From Actinomycetes bacterium (GTDB lineage Bacteria > Actinomycetota > Actinomycetes > Mycobacteriales > Mycobacteriaceae), in the NCBI GenBank assembly GCA_023460175.1, contig JAEWRC010000194.1:1-64000 (forward strand): a DNA stretch of 64,000 nt. Reading direction: 5' to 3'. Positions 45,601 to 64,000 of the stretch are shown piece by piece. The position numbers were made by a program, and so were the translations under genes. The notes beneath the pieces are model-generated. The model saw nothing but the letters and a program-made list of their open reading frames with translations. It was not told the DNA's origin and made no database searches. Position 1 is the stretch's first letter. Every line of letters starts with the position of its first letter.

Positions 45601-45712
45601 CGGCCATGGTGGCCAGCGACGGAAACGACAGCGGCAGGGCGATCGCCATCGCGACCCAGACGCCGATGACCACCCAGGGCCATCGCGCCACGAAATCAGC
45701 TAGCCGTCGCAT
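42689..45712 (-). CDS. mmpL10: MmpL10-like RND lipid transporter
   Basis: A 1007-aa MmpL transporter. Twelve membrane helices in two halves: one near residues 12-30, six at about 195-400, then five at 765-985. The proton-relay Asp-Tyr pairs are D265-Y266 (GAGTDYAVF) and D899-Y900 (VGADYNMLF). The second periplasmic loop (about 405-765) is long and coiled-coil-rich, typical of MmpL10-type transporters. It exports the acylated trehalose intermediate of TPP in M. smegmatis. Lies 27 bp after papA3 and overlaps the following genes. Confidence 0.92.
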   Translation of the reverse strand: MRRLADFVARWPWVVIGVWVAMAIALPLSFPSLATMAERNPLVILPADAPSSVTARNMAEAFQESGSDNLLVVAFINEDGLRPDDETTYRTVVDALRANDSDVVSVQDFLGTPQLRQFLTSEDKTTWVLPVSLEGELGTPRAFEAFNRANEIVTDTVGNQAALGDNHEGPLQVYVTGPAATVADLTVAGEQDRLPIEIAIAVLVLGVLLLVYRNPRTMMLPLVTIGASVMIAQGLVAGYSYLTGAGVSNQSIVFLSAILAGAGTDYAVFMISRYHDYLRRGADYDQAVRSAVISIGKVITASAATVGITFLVMNFAQMGVFRTIGVSAAIGIGVAYLAGMTLLPAILVLAGPRGWVSPRRELTARFWRRSGIRIVRRPVAHLVGSILVLVLLAGLAVGAEFNYDDRKAVSASAPSSIGYAALERHFPISQSIPQYLLVQSERDLRTPQALADLEQMASRIAQLPDIALVSGVTRPLGEVPPEFRATFQAGIVGARLAEGTAMIGERGDDLTELATGANTLADTLGDVRAQVNAIAPSLQTLLDEFSSVRTEYGGDKLVRDVETAAELVKAVNELGNSMGVNFANVKNMFGWIGPVLQALQGNAVCDANPSCRDTRLQFQRLAEAQDDGRLDRINKLAGDLEGFEDRESLNATVTKLNRALNDLVKATSALGLDSPGGAQSGLSEIRQGADELAKGSRQVAGGVDELVEQIKVMAGGLSQASTFLLTMRQDAAASSMAGFNIPAEVLQAKEFQLASQAFISPDGHSVRYLVQTDLNPFSPAAMDQVNTINDIARGAQPNTTLADASISMGGFPAALRDTRDYYERDIRFIIIVTLIVVLLVLMLLLRSLIAPWYLVGSVVLSFFAAIGIGVLMFQVILGQQLHWSVAPLAFVVLVAVGADYNMLFVSRMRDESPHSVRYGVIRTLGSTGGVITAAGLIFAASMAGLLFSSIGIVVQGGFVIGVGILLDTFVVRTITVPAIATLVGRANWWPAKIRPAPAKSPEPAQNA

Positions 45713-45739
45713 CTCGCACTCATCCCTGCCCGCGTCACG

Positions 45740-47161
45740 CTATGCGACGCGCCCCCAGTTCCCGCTGTCGGCGACCAACGCGGCCACCGACCGCATGGCA
45801 TCCAGGTAGCGGGCCACCGATTTCCGCGCGACCGGATTGTCGGGGTGCATGATGGCCATTGCCGTGCCCTCGCCGTAGCGGAATATGTAAATGGTCAGCT
45901 GATACGAGAAACGACCGTCCGGATAGATGCCGATGTTGTTCGCCAGGCCCATATCGGCGGCGGCCAGAACGGCATTGAGCGGCGCGGCCCCGCCGTGGAA
46001 GAAATTCGACACCGGGAAATTCGGTTGCGGCCACTTCAGCCACGGCGCCAACTCCAGCACCCGGTAATAGGGCACCTTCGCCATGTTCAGATTCGAATCG
46101 AAGGACTCCTGCGCGGACCAGGCGGCCTCGCCGAACGACGCTGCACCGATCGGGACGGTGACGGGGATGAGCCCGGTGAACCAGCCCTGCGTCATGAAGT
46201 TGTCGGTGGCGTTGCGGGAATCCCGCGGGGTCAGGCCGTAGTAGGTCAGGGCACCGGTCAGTTCGTGCTCCACCTGGGCCAGGCAGGCGAACAGACCGCC
46301 GACGAAGCGCGCCCCGGCCGACCCGCACGCGGCGTCGAACCGCTCGGTTTGCGCGGGGTCCAGCAGAAACTCGGTGGTCATATCGCTGCGGGTGGCCTCC
46401 TGCGGATTCCCCAGCGGCAGCGGGAATTCCGGGAAACCGCCATTGTTGTTCTCGGCGAATTCGATCCAGGCCCGGACCTCGGGGGTATCCACCGTCAGTT
46501 CCGCATTGCGTTCGCGTTCGGTAATGCAGAACTCGTCGAAGCTGCCCGCCTCCGGCAGTGTCAGCGCAGTGCCCGTCCCACTCAGCGCCGAATACATGCC
46601 GTTTGCTTCCAGCATTGTCGTGCCGATCAGCGTCGCATCCCCGTGCACGTGATCCATTGCGGCGAAAAACGTGAAATTGTCCTCGTTTTGAATGATCCCG
46701 AAGGTGAAGCAGCCCCACTCCAGCGGGCTCGGTATCGCCACCACGTGCGCCAGGATCTCGTCGATGCTCAGGCTGCCGTGATCGACCGGGACGAACTCGA
46801 TGTCGTCCGGGTCCTGCAGGGCGCGCCGGGTGAACCCGCCGTCGTCCGCGCGCTCGAACCAGCTGCGGAAGGTGTCGTGCCTGCGCAGATAGGAGTTCAC
46901 GGCGTGGTCCATGGCCGCGATGTCGCAGTGCCCGGCCACCTCGCAGCTGGCGATGATCTGCCGGGAGAAGTTCAGGCCCGCGTCGGTCCGCTCGCAGTAG
47001 TTCCGCAGATGCTGCCCCTGCATGTAGCTGACCGGTACCGCACTGATCGGCGCCTGTCGTGCCTTATCGGCCGACTCGGCCGTGGGGTGCCACGAGGTGA
47101 CCGAACCCGGTTTCAGTGCCCACTCATCAAGCGGCCCAACCGTTATCTTGCCAATGCGCAA
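45740..47161 (-). CDS. papA3: PapA3-like polyketide-associated acyltransferase
   Basis: A 473-aa condensation-domain acyltransferase. The catalytic motif HVHGD has His171 and Asp175. The N-terminus RIGKITVGPLDEW is typical of PapA1-3. It esterifies trehalose with acyl groups, supplying the diacyltrehalose core of TPP. The start is TTG 47161: this matches the family N-terminus, and GGAGGAA lies 7 nt upstream. First gene of the minus-strand operon; divergent from the PKS. Confidence 0.9.
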   Translation of the reverse strand: MRIGKITVGPLDEWALKPGSVTSWHPTAESADKARQAPISAVPVSYMQGQHLRNYCERTDAGLNFSRQIIASCEVAGHCDIAAMDHAVNSYLRRHDTFRSWFERADDGGFTRRALQDPDDIEFVPVDHGSLSIDEILAHVVAIPSPLEWGCFTFGIIQNEDNFTFFAAMDHVHGDATLIGTTMLEANGMYSALSGTGTALTLPEAGSFDEFCITERERNAELTVDTPEVRAWIEFAENNNGGFPEFPLPLGNPQEATRSDMTTEFLLDPAQTERFDAACGSAGARFVGGLFACLAQVEHELTGALTYYGLTPRDSRNATDNFMTQGWFTGLIPVTVPIGAASFGEAAWSAQESFDSNLNMAKVPYYRVLELAPWLKWPQPNFPVSNFFHGGAAPLNAVLAAADMGLANNIGIYPDGRFSYQLTIYIFRYGEGTAMAIMHPDNPVARKSVARYLDAMRSVAALVADSGNWGRVA

Positions 47162-47403
47162 CGCTTGATTCCTCCAGAATCCCTGCTCAACCGACCCTCG
47201 ATCTGGTGTCAGCTATCACCGGATCCTCGTAGTTCTCCTTGCGAACGCGGTCCCGCGTCGCGCGCCCCGTCCCGGGTCAACGTAACCGCATATGCCGCAG
47301 GAGAACAATGCCATAGTGTGCGTCGAGGAAGTTAGTTTTCGCGCGCGACAAATCACCTGCGGGGGCAAGGTTTGACGGCCGGCGCGGGGAGGGACGAAAA
47401 ATC
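47162..47403. other. Divergent papA3-pks intergenic region
   Basis: 242 bp with the regulatory signals of both lipid operons. On the plus strand TAGTGT at 47314-47319 is a weak -10 candidate. The GGAGG at about 47388 serves the PKS ATG and GGAGGAA near 47170 the papA3 TTG. No palindromic operator is obvious. Confidence 0.45.
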
Positions 47404-58389
<10,986 letters not shown>

Positions 58390-58393
58390 CGGA

Positions 58394-59473
58394 TCACACC
58401 CAGCGGGTGGCCTCCAGCTCCGGGGCCAGCGGCGGGCGCAGCGGGACGTCGAGGCCGTCGTAGATGCCGGGCTTCTGTTCGGCCAGCCAGCCGATGGCCC
58501 CGAGCAGCCGGTTGGCGGCGGTGGTGTTGCCGCCGTCGGCCCGGGTGCCGCCGGGCACATCGGCGCGGGTGATGATCGTCAGCTGCGGATCACCGTCGAT
58601 GATCACGCGGTGATCGCCGGCGCCCTGCTCGGGCTGCGGCCAGTCCGGGGCGCAGGCCGGATCGATGCGGGTGATGTGCTCGACGACCACCCGCTGCCTG
58701 CCGTCGACCCAGCCGATCACCTTCAGGAAGAACGCGCCCTGGGTGCCGGCCGCGAAGTGGCCCATCGCGTTGTCGCAGGAGTTCTCCAAGGGCCGCCGTT
58801 CGACCTCCTCGGTGATCTCGTCGATCTCGAGGCCCAGGCCGCGGCCGATGAGCCGGACGTTGCCGCCCCACACCATGGTCGGTATCGAGGACAGCAACAT
58901 CATCGGGATCTCGTCCATCGGGCCGCCGAAGCCACAGGACACCCGCACCGCATGCGGTTGGTCGTAGGTGGAGTAGTCGAAGATCTCCTGGCAACGGATG
59001 GTCCGGATCCGGGTGCACAGGCCCGCGGCCAGCACCGCCAGCGCGTCGTTGGCCCAACCCGGATCGATGCCGCTGACCAGCAGCGTCGAGCGACCCGCTT
59101 CGGCGGCGTCGGTGAGCCTCTTGACCCAGTCGGGCGGTGCCGAACGCGGATCGTAGAGCGAGTACAGCGACGGCGTAACCACGTGCGCGCCGGCGCGCAG
59201 GCACCGCTCGATGTCGGCCACGGCCTCGTCGGGGCGGATGTCGCCGGAGGCCAGGTAGGCCACCGCGTCGCAGTCGCGCAGTACGGCGTCGACGTCGTCG
59301 TTGGCCGACACCCCGGTCGGGGTGTCGAGTCGGGCGAAGGTCGCGGCGTCCTTGCCGACTTTCGCCGGCGTCGAGGTGATCAGCCCGACCAGCTGTAATC
59401 CCGGGAATCCGGTGGCCGACCGGATGGCCGCGGCGCCCATGTTGCCAGTTCCCCAGATCGCGAGTCGGTGCAT
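58394..59473 (-). CDS. DapB-like NAD(P)-dependent oxidoreductase
   Basis: A 359-aa protein of the same DapB/diaminopentanoate-dehydrogenase-like group as the one at 8406-9464. The Rossmann motif is RLAIWGTGNMGAAAIRSATG (residues 3-22), and VSGIDPGWANDALAVLAAGL near 150 is the shared family motif. It is convergent with the PKS (4 bp apart) and lies between TPP genes and fadE5, as in M. smegmatis. Role in lipid synthesis not shown. ATG 59473 is chosen over GTG 59479. Confidence 0.83.
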   Translation of the reverse strand: MHRLAIWGTGNMGAAAIRSATGFPGLQLVGLITSTPAKVGKDAATFARLDTPTGVSANDDVDAVLRDCDAVAYLASGDIRPDEAVADIERCLRAGAHVVTPSLYSLYDPRSAPPDWVKRLTDAAEAGRSTLLVSGIDPGWANDALAVLAAGLCTRIRTIRCQEIFDYSTYDQPHAVRVSCGFGGPMDEIPMMLLSSIPTMVWGGNVRLIGRGLGLEIDEITEEVERRPLENSCDNAMGHFAAGTQGAFFLKVIGWVDGRQRVVVEHITRIDPACAPDWPQPEQGAGDHRVIIDGDPQLTIITRADVPGGTRADGGNTTAANRLLGAIGWLAEQKPGIYDGLDVPLRPPLAPELEATRWV

Positions 59474-59567
59474 GGGCACAACCTAGCGGCAACGGGGGTG
59501 ACAAGCGTCACCCTTGGCGCAAAAACGCGGCTCAGCGGGGGTGGACGGGCACGTTTTCCGAGGTCGG

Positions 59568-59583
59568 CCAACCGCTCGGTTGG
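59568..59583. promoter_or_regulatory. Inverted repeat CCAACCG-N2-CGGTTGG
   Basis: Perfect 7-bp arms with a 2-bp spacer in the gap between the DapB-like gene and fadE5, 95 bp from the former and 152 bp from the latter. Candidate operator for either gene; no known consensus matched. Confidence 0.4.
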
Positions 59584-59612
59584 TTAGTTGCGAGAAATAG
59601 CTCGCGCAGGCT

Positions 59613-59664
59613 TTGCGTTGAAGTTACCGAGCGGTATAGTCAGCACAGTTACTGGTGGGTAACT
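59613..59664 (+). promoter_or_regulatory. fadE5 promoter and operator
   Basis: -35-like TTGCGT (59613-59618), 16-bp spacer and -10 TATAGT (59635-59640). Directly downstream is the inverted repeat AGTTAC-N6-GTAACT (59647-59664), containing TTACT-N4-GGTAA. The repeat would cover the transcription start, as expected for a repressor. A near-identical site lies between fadA2 and fabG4. Confidence 0.6.
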
Positions 59665-59734
59665 TATCCGTAGTACCCAACCGGAAAAGCTGAATATCGC
59701 CCATGCAAGTGGCAGTTCTCACCGAGGAGGAAAC

Positions 59735-61570
59735 GTGAGCCACTACAAGTCCAACGTTCGCGACCAGGAGTTCAACCTCTTTGAGGTATTCGGCGTCGAC
59801 AAGGCGCTGGGCCAGGGCGCCTACAGCGATATCGACGTCGACACCGCCCGCGAGATGCTCAGCGAGATGGCCCGCCTGGCCGAGGGGCCGATCGCCGAGT
59901 CGTTCGTCGACGGCGACCGCAACCCGCCGGTGTTCGACCCGGCGACCCACTCCGTGAAGATCCCGGAGTCGTTCAAGAAGTCGATGCGGGCGCTGTACGA
60001 CGGCGGCTGGGACAAGATCGGCATGCCCGAGCAGCTCGGCGGCATGCCGATGCCCCGCGCTCTGCAGTGGGCCCTGATCGAGCACATCCTGGGCGCCAAC
60101 CCGGCCGCCTACATGTACGCCATGGGCAGCGGCATGGCCCTGATCATGCACAACCTGGCCACCGACGAACAGAAGAAGTGGGCCGAGTTGGCCGCCGAAC
60201 GCTGTTGGGGCGCGACGATGGTGCTCACCGAGCCCGACGCCGGTTCCGACGTCGGTGCCGGCCGCACCAAGGCCGTGCAGCAGGACGACGGGTCCTGGCA
60301 CATCGACGGCGTGAAGCGGTTCATCACCTCCGCCGATTCCGACGACATGTTCGAGAACATCTTCCACATGGTGCTGGCCCGCCCCGAGGGCGCCGGCCCG
60401 GGCACCAAGGGCCTGTCACTGTTCTTCGTGCCGAAGTTCCACTTCGACCCCGAGACGGGCGAACTCGGCGAGCGCAACGGCGTCTTCGTCACCAACGTCG
60501 AGCACAAGATGGGCCTCAAGGTCTCCACCACGTGTGAACTGACCTTCGGCCAGCACGGCGTGCCCGCCAAGGGCTGGCTGGTCGGCGAGGTGCACGACGG
60601 CATCGCGCAGATGTTCGACGTCATCGAGCAGGCCCGGATGATGGTCGGCACCAAGGCCATCGCGACCCTGTCGACCGGTTACCTCAACGCGCTCGAGTAC
60701 GCCAAGACCCGCGTGCAGGGCGCCGACATGACGCAGCTGACCGACAAGACCGCACCGCGCGTGACCATCACGCATCACCCGGACGTGCGTCGCAGCCTGA
60801 TGACCCAGAAGGCCTACGCCGAGGGCATGCGCGCGCTGTACCTGTACACCAGCACCTTCCAGGACGTCGAGGTCGCACAGACCCTGCACGGCGTCGACGC
60901 CGACATGGCGCTCAAGGTCAACGACCTGCTGCTGCCGGTGGTCAAGGGCTACGGCTCCGAGCAGGCCTACGCCAAGCTCACCGAGAGCCTGCAGACCTTC
61001 GGTGGTTCCGGCTTCCTGCAGGACTACCCCATCGAGCAGTACATCCGCGACGCCAAGATCGACAGCCTCTACGAGGGCACCACCGCCATCCAGGCGCAGG
61101 ACTTCTTCTTCCGCAAGATCGTCCGCGACCAGGGCAGGGCGCTGGCGCACGTGGCCGGCGAGATCAGCGAGTTCATCAAGAACGAGTCGGGCAACGGCCG
61201 CCTCAAGAGCGAGCGGGCGCTGCTGTCCACCGCGCTCGAGGACGTCCAGGGCATGGCCGCTTCCCTGACCGGCTACCTAATGGCCGCGCAGGAGGAGCCC
61301 GCCAGCATCTACAAGGTAGGGCTGGGCTCGGTGCGCTTCCTGCTGTCGGTCGGTGACCTGCTGGTCGGCTGGCTGCTCGCCCGTCAGGCCGCGGTCGCCG
61401 TCGAGAAGCTCGACGCCGGCGCCACCGGCGACGACAAGGCGTTCTACGAGGGCAAGGTCGCCGTGGCCGGATTCTTCGCCAAGAGCATCCTGCCGCAGCT
61501 GACCGCCACCCGCGCGATCATCGAGAACATCGACAACGACATCATGGAGCTCGACGAAGCGGCCTTCTGA
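59735..61570 (+). CDS. fadE5: Acyl-CoA dehydrogenase FadE5
   Basis: A 611-aa acyl-CoA dehydrogenase of the long ACAD form. It begins [40 protein letters not shown] near residue 160 is signature 1 and [20 protein letters not shown] near 440 includes the catalytic Glu region. A C-terminal helical domain of about 140 residues follows. It oxidises a broad range of acyl-CoAs; the M. smegmatis orthologue (MSMEG_0406) has been studied structurally. GAGGAGGAAAC precedes the GTG start. It is convergent with fadA2. Confidence 0.94.
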   Translation: MSHYKSNVRDQEFNLFEVFGVDKALGQGAYSDIDVDTAREMLSEMARLAEGPIAESFVDGDRNPPVFDPATHSVKIPESFKKSMRALYDGGWDKIGMPEQLGGMPMPRALQWALIEHILGANPAAYMYAMGSGMALIMHNLATDEQKKWAELAAERCWGATMVLTEPDAGSDVGAGRTKAVQQDDGSWHIDGVKRFITSADSDDMFENIFHMVLARPEGAGPGTKGLSLFFVPKFHFDPETGELGERNGVFVTNVEHKMGLKVSTTCELTFGQHGVPAKGWLVGEVHDGIAQMFDVIEQARMMVGTKAIATLSTGYLNALEYAKTRVQGADMTQLTDKTAPRVTITHHPDVRRSLMTQKAYAEGMRALYLYTSTFQDVEVAQTLHGVDADMALKVNDLLLPVVKGYGSEQAYAKLTESLQTFGGSGFLQDYPIEQYIRDAKIDSLYEGTTAIQAQDFFFRKIVRDQGRALAHVAGEISEFIKNESGNGRLKSERALLSTALEDVQGMAASLTGYLMAAQEEPASIYKVGLGSVRFLLSVGDLLVGWLLARQAAVAVEKLDAGATGDDKAFYEGKVAVAGFFAKSILPQLTATRAIIENIDNDIMELDEAAF

Positions 61571-61583
61571 GCCGCATGAACCA

Positions 61584-61621
61584 CGACGGCCCCTGCGCGC
61601 GCATGCGTGCGGGGGCCGTCG
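61584..61621 (+). terminator. GC-rich hairpin after fadE5
   Basis: CGACGGCCCC (61584-61593) pairs exactly with GGGGCCGTCG (61612-61621), with a further GC-rich loop inside. No T tract follows, which is usual for mycobacterial I-shaped terminators. Lies 14 bp after the fadE5 stop. Confidence 0.7.
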
Positions 61622-61984
61622 CCAATTCTGTGGGTCTTTGGAGGTCCGGACATAAGGGCGGGTTCGGGAGGACATTGAGTGCGCCTCATTTAGATCTCGC
61701 GCGTCCGACCTTCGCCTCTTCGTCGGCACTTTGGATTGGTCACTCCCGAACCCGTCGTAGCGACGATGCTACGCCTGTGGCGTAGCTCACACCAGAGGGA
61801 ATTTCCGGAGGTGGCTCCTGGAGTCCCCTCGGCTCCAGCAGCACCCGTCGCCGCACCCCGGAAAGGAGGATGGCCCGTGTTGCCGTCGGGTCGGGGGGTC
61901 AGACGGCAACACGGAGCCAACCAGTACATCGATTACCCCCTCGGGAGCGTTACAAACCCGGGGCAGCAAATTTCTGGCTGATTT
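61622..61984 (+). other. Intergenic region with three hairpins
   Basis: Holds GCTACGCC-TGT-GGCGTAGC (61768-61786), CTGGAG/CTCCAG (61818-61838) and GTGTTGCCGTC/GACGGCAACAC (61877-61912, 14-nt loop), then a short ORF. The dense stems suggest a structured RNA leader or a terminator set for the convergent fadE5 and fadA2 genes. No known riboswitch family was recognised. Confidence 0.45.
61877..61981 (+). CDS. Possible 34-aa small ORF
   Basis: GTG 61877 with AAAGGAGG 7 nt upstream, ending at TGA 61979-61981. It encodes 34 residues including RRQHGANQYIDYPLGSV. The excellent ribosome binding site and the structured RNA before it are the only support. It ends 3 bp before the fadA2 stop on the other strand. 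Function unknown. Confidence 0.35.
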   Translation: MLPSGRGVRRQHGANQYIDYPLGSVTNPGQQISG

Positions 61985-63307
61985 CTAGGCCTCGAGGATG
62001 GCGGTCACACCCTGGCCGCCGGCGGCGCAGATGGAGATCAGGCCGCGCACGGTACGACCACCGGCCTCGGCCTTCTTCTCCTGCAATTGCTTGGCCAACT
62101 GCGCGACGATCCGCCCCCCGGTGGCGGCGAACGGATGCCCGGCCGCCAGTGAGGAGCCGTTGACGTTGAGCTTGCCGCGGTCGATCGAACCCAGTGGCCC
62201 GTCGAGCCCCAGTCGCTGCGTGCAGTACTCCTCGGACTCCCAGGCCTGCAACGCGGCCAGCACCACCGAGGCGAAGGCCTCGTGGATCTCGTAGTAGTCA
62301 AAGTCCTGCAGCGACAGACCGTTCCGGGCCAGCAGCCGCGGCACCGCGTAGGTGGGCGCCATCAGCAGCCCGTCGGCGCCGCTGACGTAGTCCACCGCCG
62401 CGGTCTCGGCGTCGACGAGGTAGGCCAGCACCGGCAACCCGTGATCGGCGGCCCACTGCTCGCTAGCCAGCAGCGCCACCGACGCCCCGTCGGTCAGCGG
62501 CGTGGAGTTGCCCGCGGTCATCGTGGCGTCGCCGTTGCGGACACCGAAGACCGGCTTGAGCTTGGCCAGCTTCTCCGGCGAGGAGTCCGGACGCAGATTG
62601 TCGTCGCGGTAGAGCCCCAGGAACGGCGTCACCAGGTCGTCGAAGAAACCGCGGTCATAGGCGGCGGCCATGTTGCGGTGGCTGGCGGCGGCAAGCTCGT
62701 CCTGGTCGACGCGCTTGATCCCCAGCTGCTTGGCGGTGACGGCGGCGTGCTCCCCCATCGACAGGCCGGTGCGGGGCTCGCCGTTGGTCGGAATCTGCAC
62801 GCCGAGCGAGGCGGGCAGCTTGCCCACCAGCTTCAGCCGCTCCAGGTTGGACTTGGACCGGCGCAGGCTCAGCAGCACCCGGCGCAGGTCGTCGCCGAAG
62901 GCGATGGGCGCATCGGAGGTGGTGTCCACCCCGCCGGCCGCAGCGACCTCATAGCGGCCCAGGGCGATGCCGTCGGCGGCCGCGATGGCCGACTGCAGGC
63001 CGGTGCCGCAGGCCTGCTGCAGGTCGAAGGCCGGGGTGTCCGCAGACAGCGCGCTGCCCAGCACGCACTCGCGCATCAGGTTGAAGTCGCGGCTGTGCTT
63101 GAGCACCGCGCCGCCGATCACCATGTCCAGGCGCTGCCCGGTCAGGTCGAACCGCTCGACCAGGCCGTCCAGCGCGGCGGTGAACATGTCCTGGTTGGAC
63201 GCCTGCGCGTAGGCGCCGTCGGAGCGGGCGAACGGGATGCGGTTACCGCCCAGGACCGCGACGGGGCGCCGGTTCTTGGTCGGGTTCGATTGCGCGTTGG
63301 TGGCCAC
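61985..63307 (-). CDS. fadA2: Acetyl-CoA acyltransferase (thiolase) FadA2
   Basis: A 440-aa thiolase. The acyl-accepting Cys100 lies in LQQACGTGLQSAIAAAD, His in YEIHEAFASV near residue 345, and the last-Cys block reads LISICAAGGQG near 425. GGRIVAQLAKQL follows the GHPFAATG motif. Cleaves 3-ketoacyl-CoA in beta-oxidation. Matches Rv0243. Divergent from fabG4, sharing a 134-bp control region. Confidence 0.93.
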   Translation of the reverse strand: MATNAQSNPTKNRRPVAVLGGNRIPFARSDGAYAQASNQDMFTAALDGLVERFDLTGQRLDMVIGGAVLKHSRDFNLMRECVLGSALSADTPAFDLQQACGTGLQSAIAAADGIALGRYEVAAAGGVDTTSDAPIAFGDDLRRVLLSLRRSKSNLERLKLVGKLPASLGVQIPTNGEPRTGLSMGEHAAVTAKQLGIKRVDQDELAAASHRNMAAAYDRGFFDDLVTPFLGLYRDDNLRPDSSPEKLAKLKPVFGVRNGDATMTAGNSTPLTDGASVALLASEQWAADHGLPVLAYLVDAETAAVDYVSGADGLLMAPTYAVPRLLARNGLSLQDFDYYEIHEAFASVVLAALQAWESEEYCTQRLGLDGPLGSIDRGKLNVNGSSLAAGHPFAATGGRIVAQLAKQLQEKKAEAGGRTVRGLISICAAGGQGVTAILEA

Positions 63308-63367
63308 GGGTATCTCCGTCGAGTCGGTTTGAGGTGGATGCCAATGACGGCCATACTACCGACAGTT

Positions 63368-63383
63368 CTTACTCTCAAGTAAG
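63368..63383. promoter_or_regulatory. Operator between fadA2 and fabG4
   Basis: Perfect inverted repeat CTTACT-N4-AGTAAG. Its core TTACT-N4-AGTAA matches the repeat in the fadE5 promoter (TTACT-N4-GGTAA). It lies 60 bp before both start codons and could control both genes. Confidence 0.6.
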
Positions 63384-63441
63384 TTCGTCTATGACAACTG
63401 AGACTGACAGCTGAGACTTCTGACATCGAGAGGTGAACGCC

Positions 63442-64000
63442 GTGGCTCCCAAGCTCCCCAACGACCTGTACGCACAGGTGGTCCTGTCCGGGCCCGGATC
63501 GTTTCTGGCCAAGCAACTCGGCATCCCGCAGCCCGAGACGCTGCGCCGATACCGTCCCGGCGACCCCGCGCTGGCGGGTCCGCTGCTGATCGGCGGCGAG
63601 GGCCGCATCGCCGAACCCATGCGCGCCGCGCTGGCCGACGACTACGACCTGGTGGGCAACAACCTCGGCGGGCGCTGGGCCGACAAGTTCGGCGGCCTGC
63701 TGTTCGACGCCACCGGCATCACCACCCCGGCCGGTCTGAAGGCCCTGCACGACTTCTTCACCCCGCTGCTGCGCAACGTCGGTCCGTCCGGCCGCATCGT
63801 CGTGGTCGGCACCACACCGGAGGACACCGACAGCGCCGACGAGCGGATCGCCCAGCGCGCCCTGGAGGGCTTCACCCGATCGCTGGGCAAGGAGATGCAG
63901 CGCGGCGCGACGGTGTCGCTGGTGTACCTGTCGCCGGCCGCGAAGCCGGCGGCCACCGGCCTCGAGGCCACGCTGCGGTTCCTGCTGTCGGCCAAGTCGG
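63442..64000 (+). CDS. fabG4: FabG4 (HMW 3-ketoacyl reductase), truncated by window end
   Basis: The first 186 codons of a FabG4-type high-molecular-weight 3-ketoacyl-ACP/CoA reductase (Rv0242c, about 454 aa). The visible part is the N-terminal flavodoxin-like domain ([40 protein letters not shown]) and the start of the linker. The catalytic SDR domain with NADH site lies beyond the window. The GTG start at 63442 has GAGAGG 8 nt upstream. With fadE5 and fadA2 it forms a beta-oxidation/reduction gene set. Confidence 0.9.
   Translation, partial: MAPKLPNDLYAQVVLSGPGSFLAKQLGIPQPETLRRYRPGDPALAGPLLIGGEGRIAEPMRAALADDYDLVGNNLGGRWADKFGGLLFDATGITTPAGLKALHDFFTPLLRNVGPSGRIVVVGTTPEDTDSADERIAQRALEGFTRSLGKEMQRGATVSLVYLSPAAKPAATGLEATLRFLLSAKS

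Overview
The window comes from a rapidly growing, environmental-type mycobacterium (Mycolicibacterium, close to M. smegmatis in gene order). The evidence is high GC, FAAL/MmpL/PapA/PKS lipid genes, an HspR/SigH-type hsp20 promoter, leaderless-looking starts, and an order that follows, reversed, the M. tuberculosis stretch from Rv0242c (fabG4) to Rv0270 (fadD2). No rRNA, tRNA, CRISPR array, insertion sequence or phage gene was recognised.

Layout. (1) 85-7668: udgX, fadD2 divergent from a LigD-type polymerase-domain gene, a small-transcript candidate with a strong intrinsic terminator, then a VOC protein, a DUF808 membrane protein, an acyl-CoA dehydrogenase and a DODA-type dioxygenase. (2) 7735-8384: a VapBC toxin-antitoxin pair with a palindromic operator. 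(3) 8406-15416, minus strand: a compact operon of a TetR regulator, a 35-aa membrane peptide, a VWA (NorD/CbbO-like) protein, a MoxR (NorQ/CbbQ-like) ATPase, a 43-aa membrane peptide, a polytopic membrane protein, a single-pass membrane protein and a DapB-like oxidoreductase. A second TetR plus a paralogue of the polytopic protein follow. Both units carry the palindrome TGACT-N2-AGTCA. I do not recognise this set as a named system; it is the best candidate here for an undescribed one. (4) 15494-22447: catabolic genes (mycofactocin-type SDR, CMD-like protein, hydrolase, FadE, TetR regulators, SDR) and a Cys/Gly-repeat secreted protein.

(5) 22499-38912 is the conserved core: FecB-like lipoprotein, YhhQ-type transporter, kipI/kipA, aac(2'), methyltransferase, nnaR-cbiX with nirBD (siroheme supply and nitrite reduction), hsp20, a PEP-mutase-like enzyme, the Rv0250c homologue, the Sdh1-type succinate dehydrogenase and a flavin reductase.

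(6) 38987-59473 holds a lipid locus lying between the Rv0246 and Rv0244c equivalents: GAP-family membrane protein, PE-PPE-domain acyltransferase, FAAL (fadD23-like), MmpL10-like transporter, PapA3-like acyltransferase and a bimodular 3661-aa PKS. This set and order match the trehalose polyphleate (TPP) locus of M. smegmatis. FAAL activates a starter acid, the PKS builds the polyunsaturated chain, PapA3 and the PE protein acylate trehalose, and MmpL10 exports the intermediate. (7) 59735-64000: fadE5, fadA2 and the start of fabG4, beta-oxidation genes that share a TTACT-N4-RGTAA motif in their promoters.
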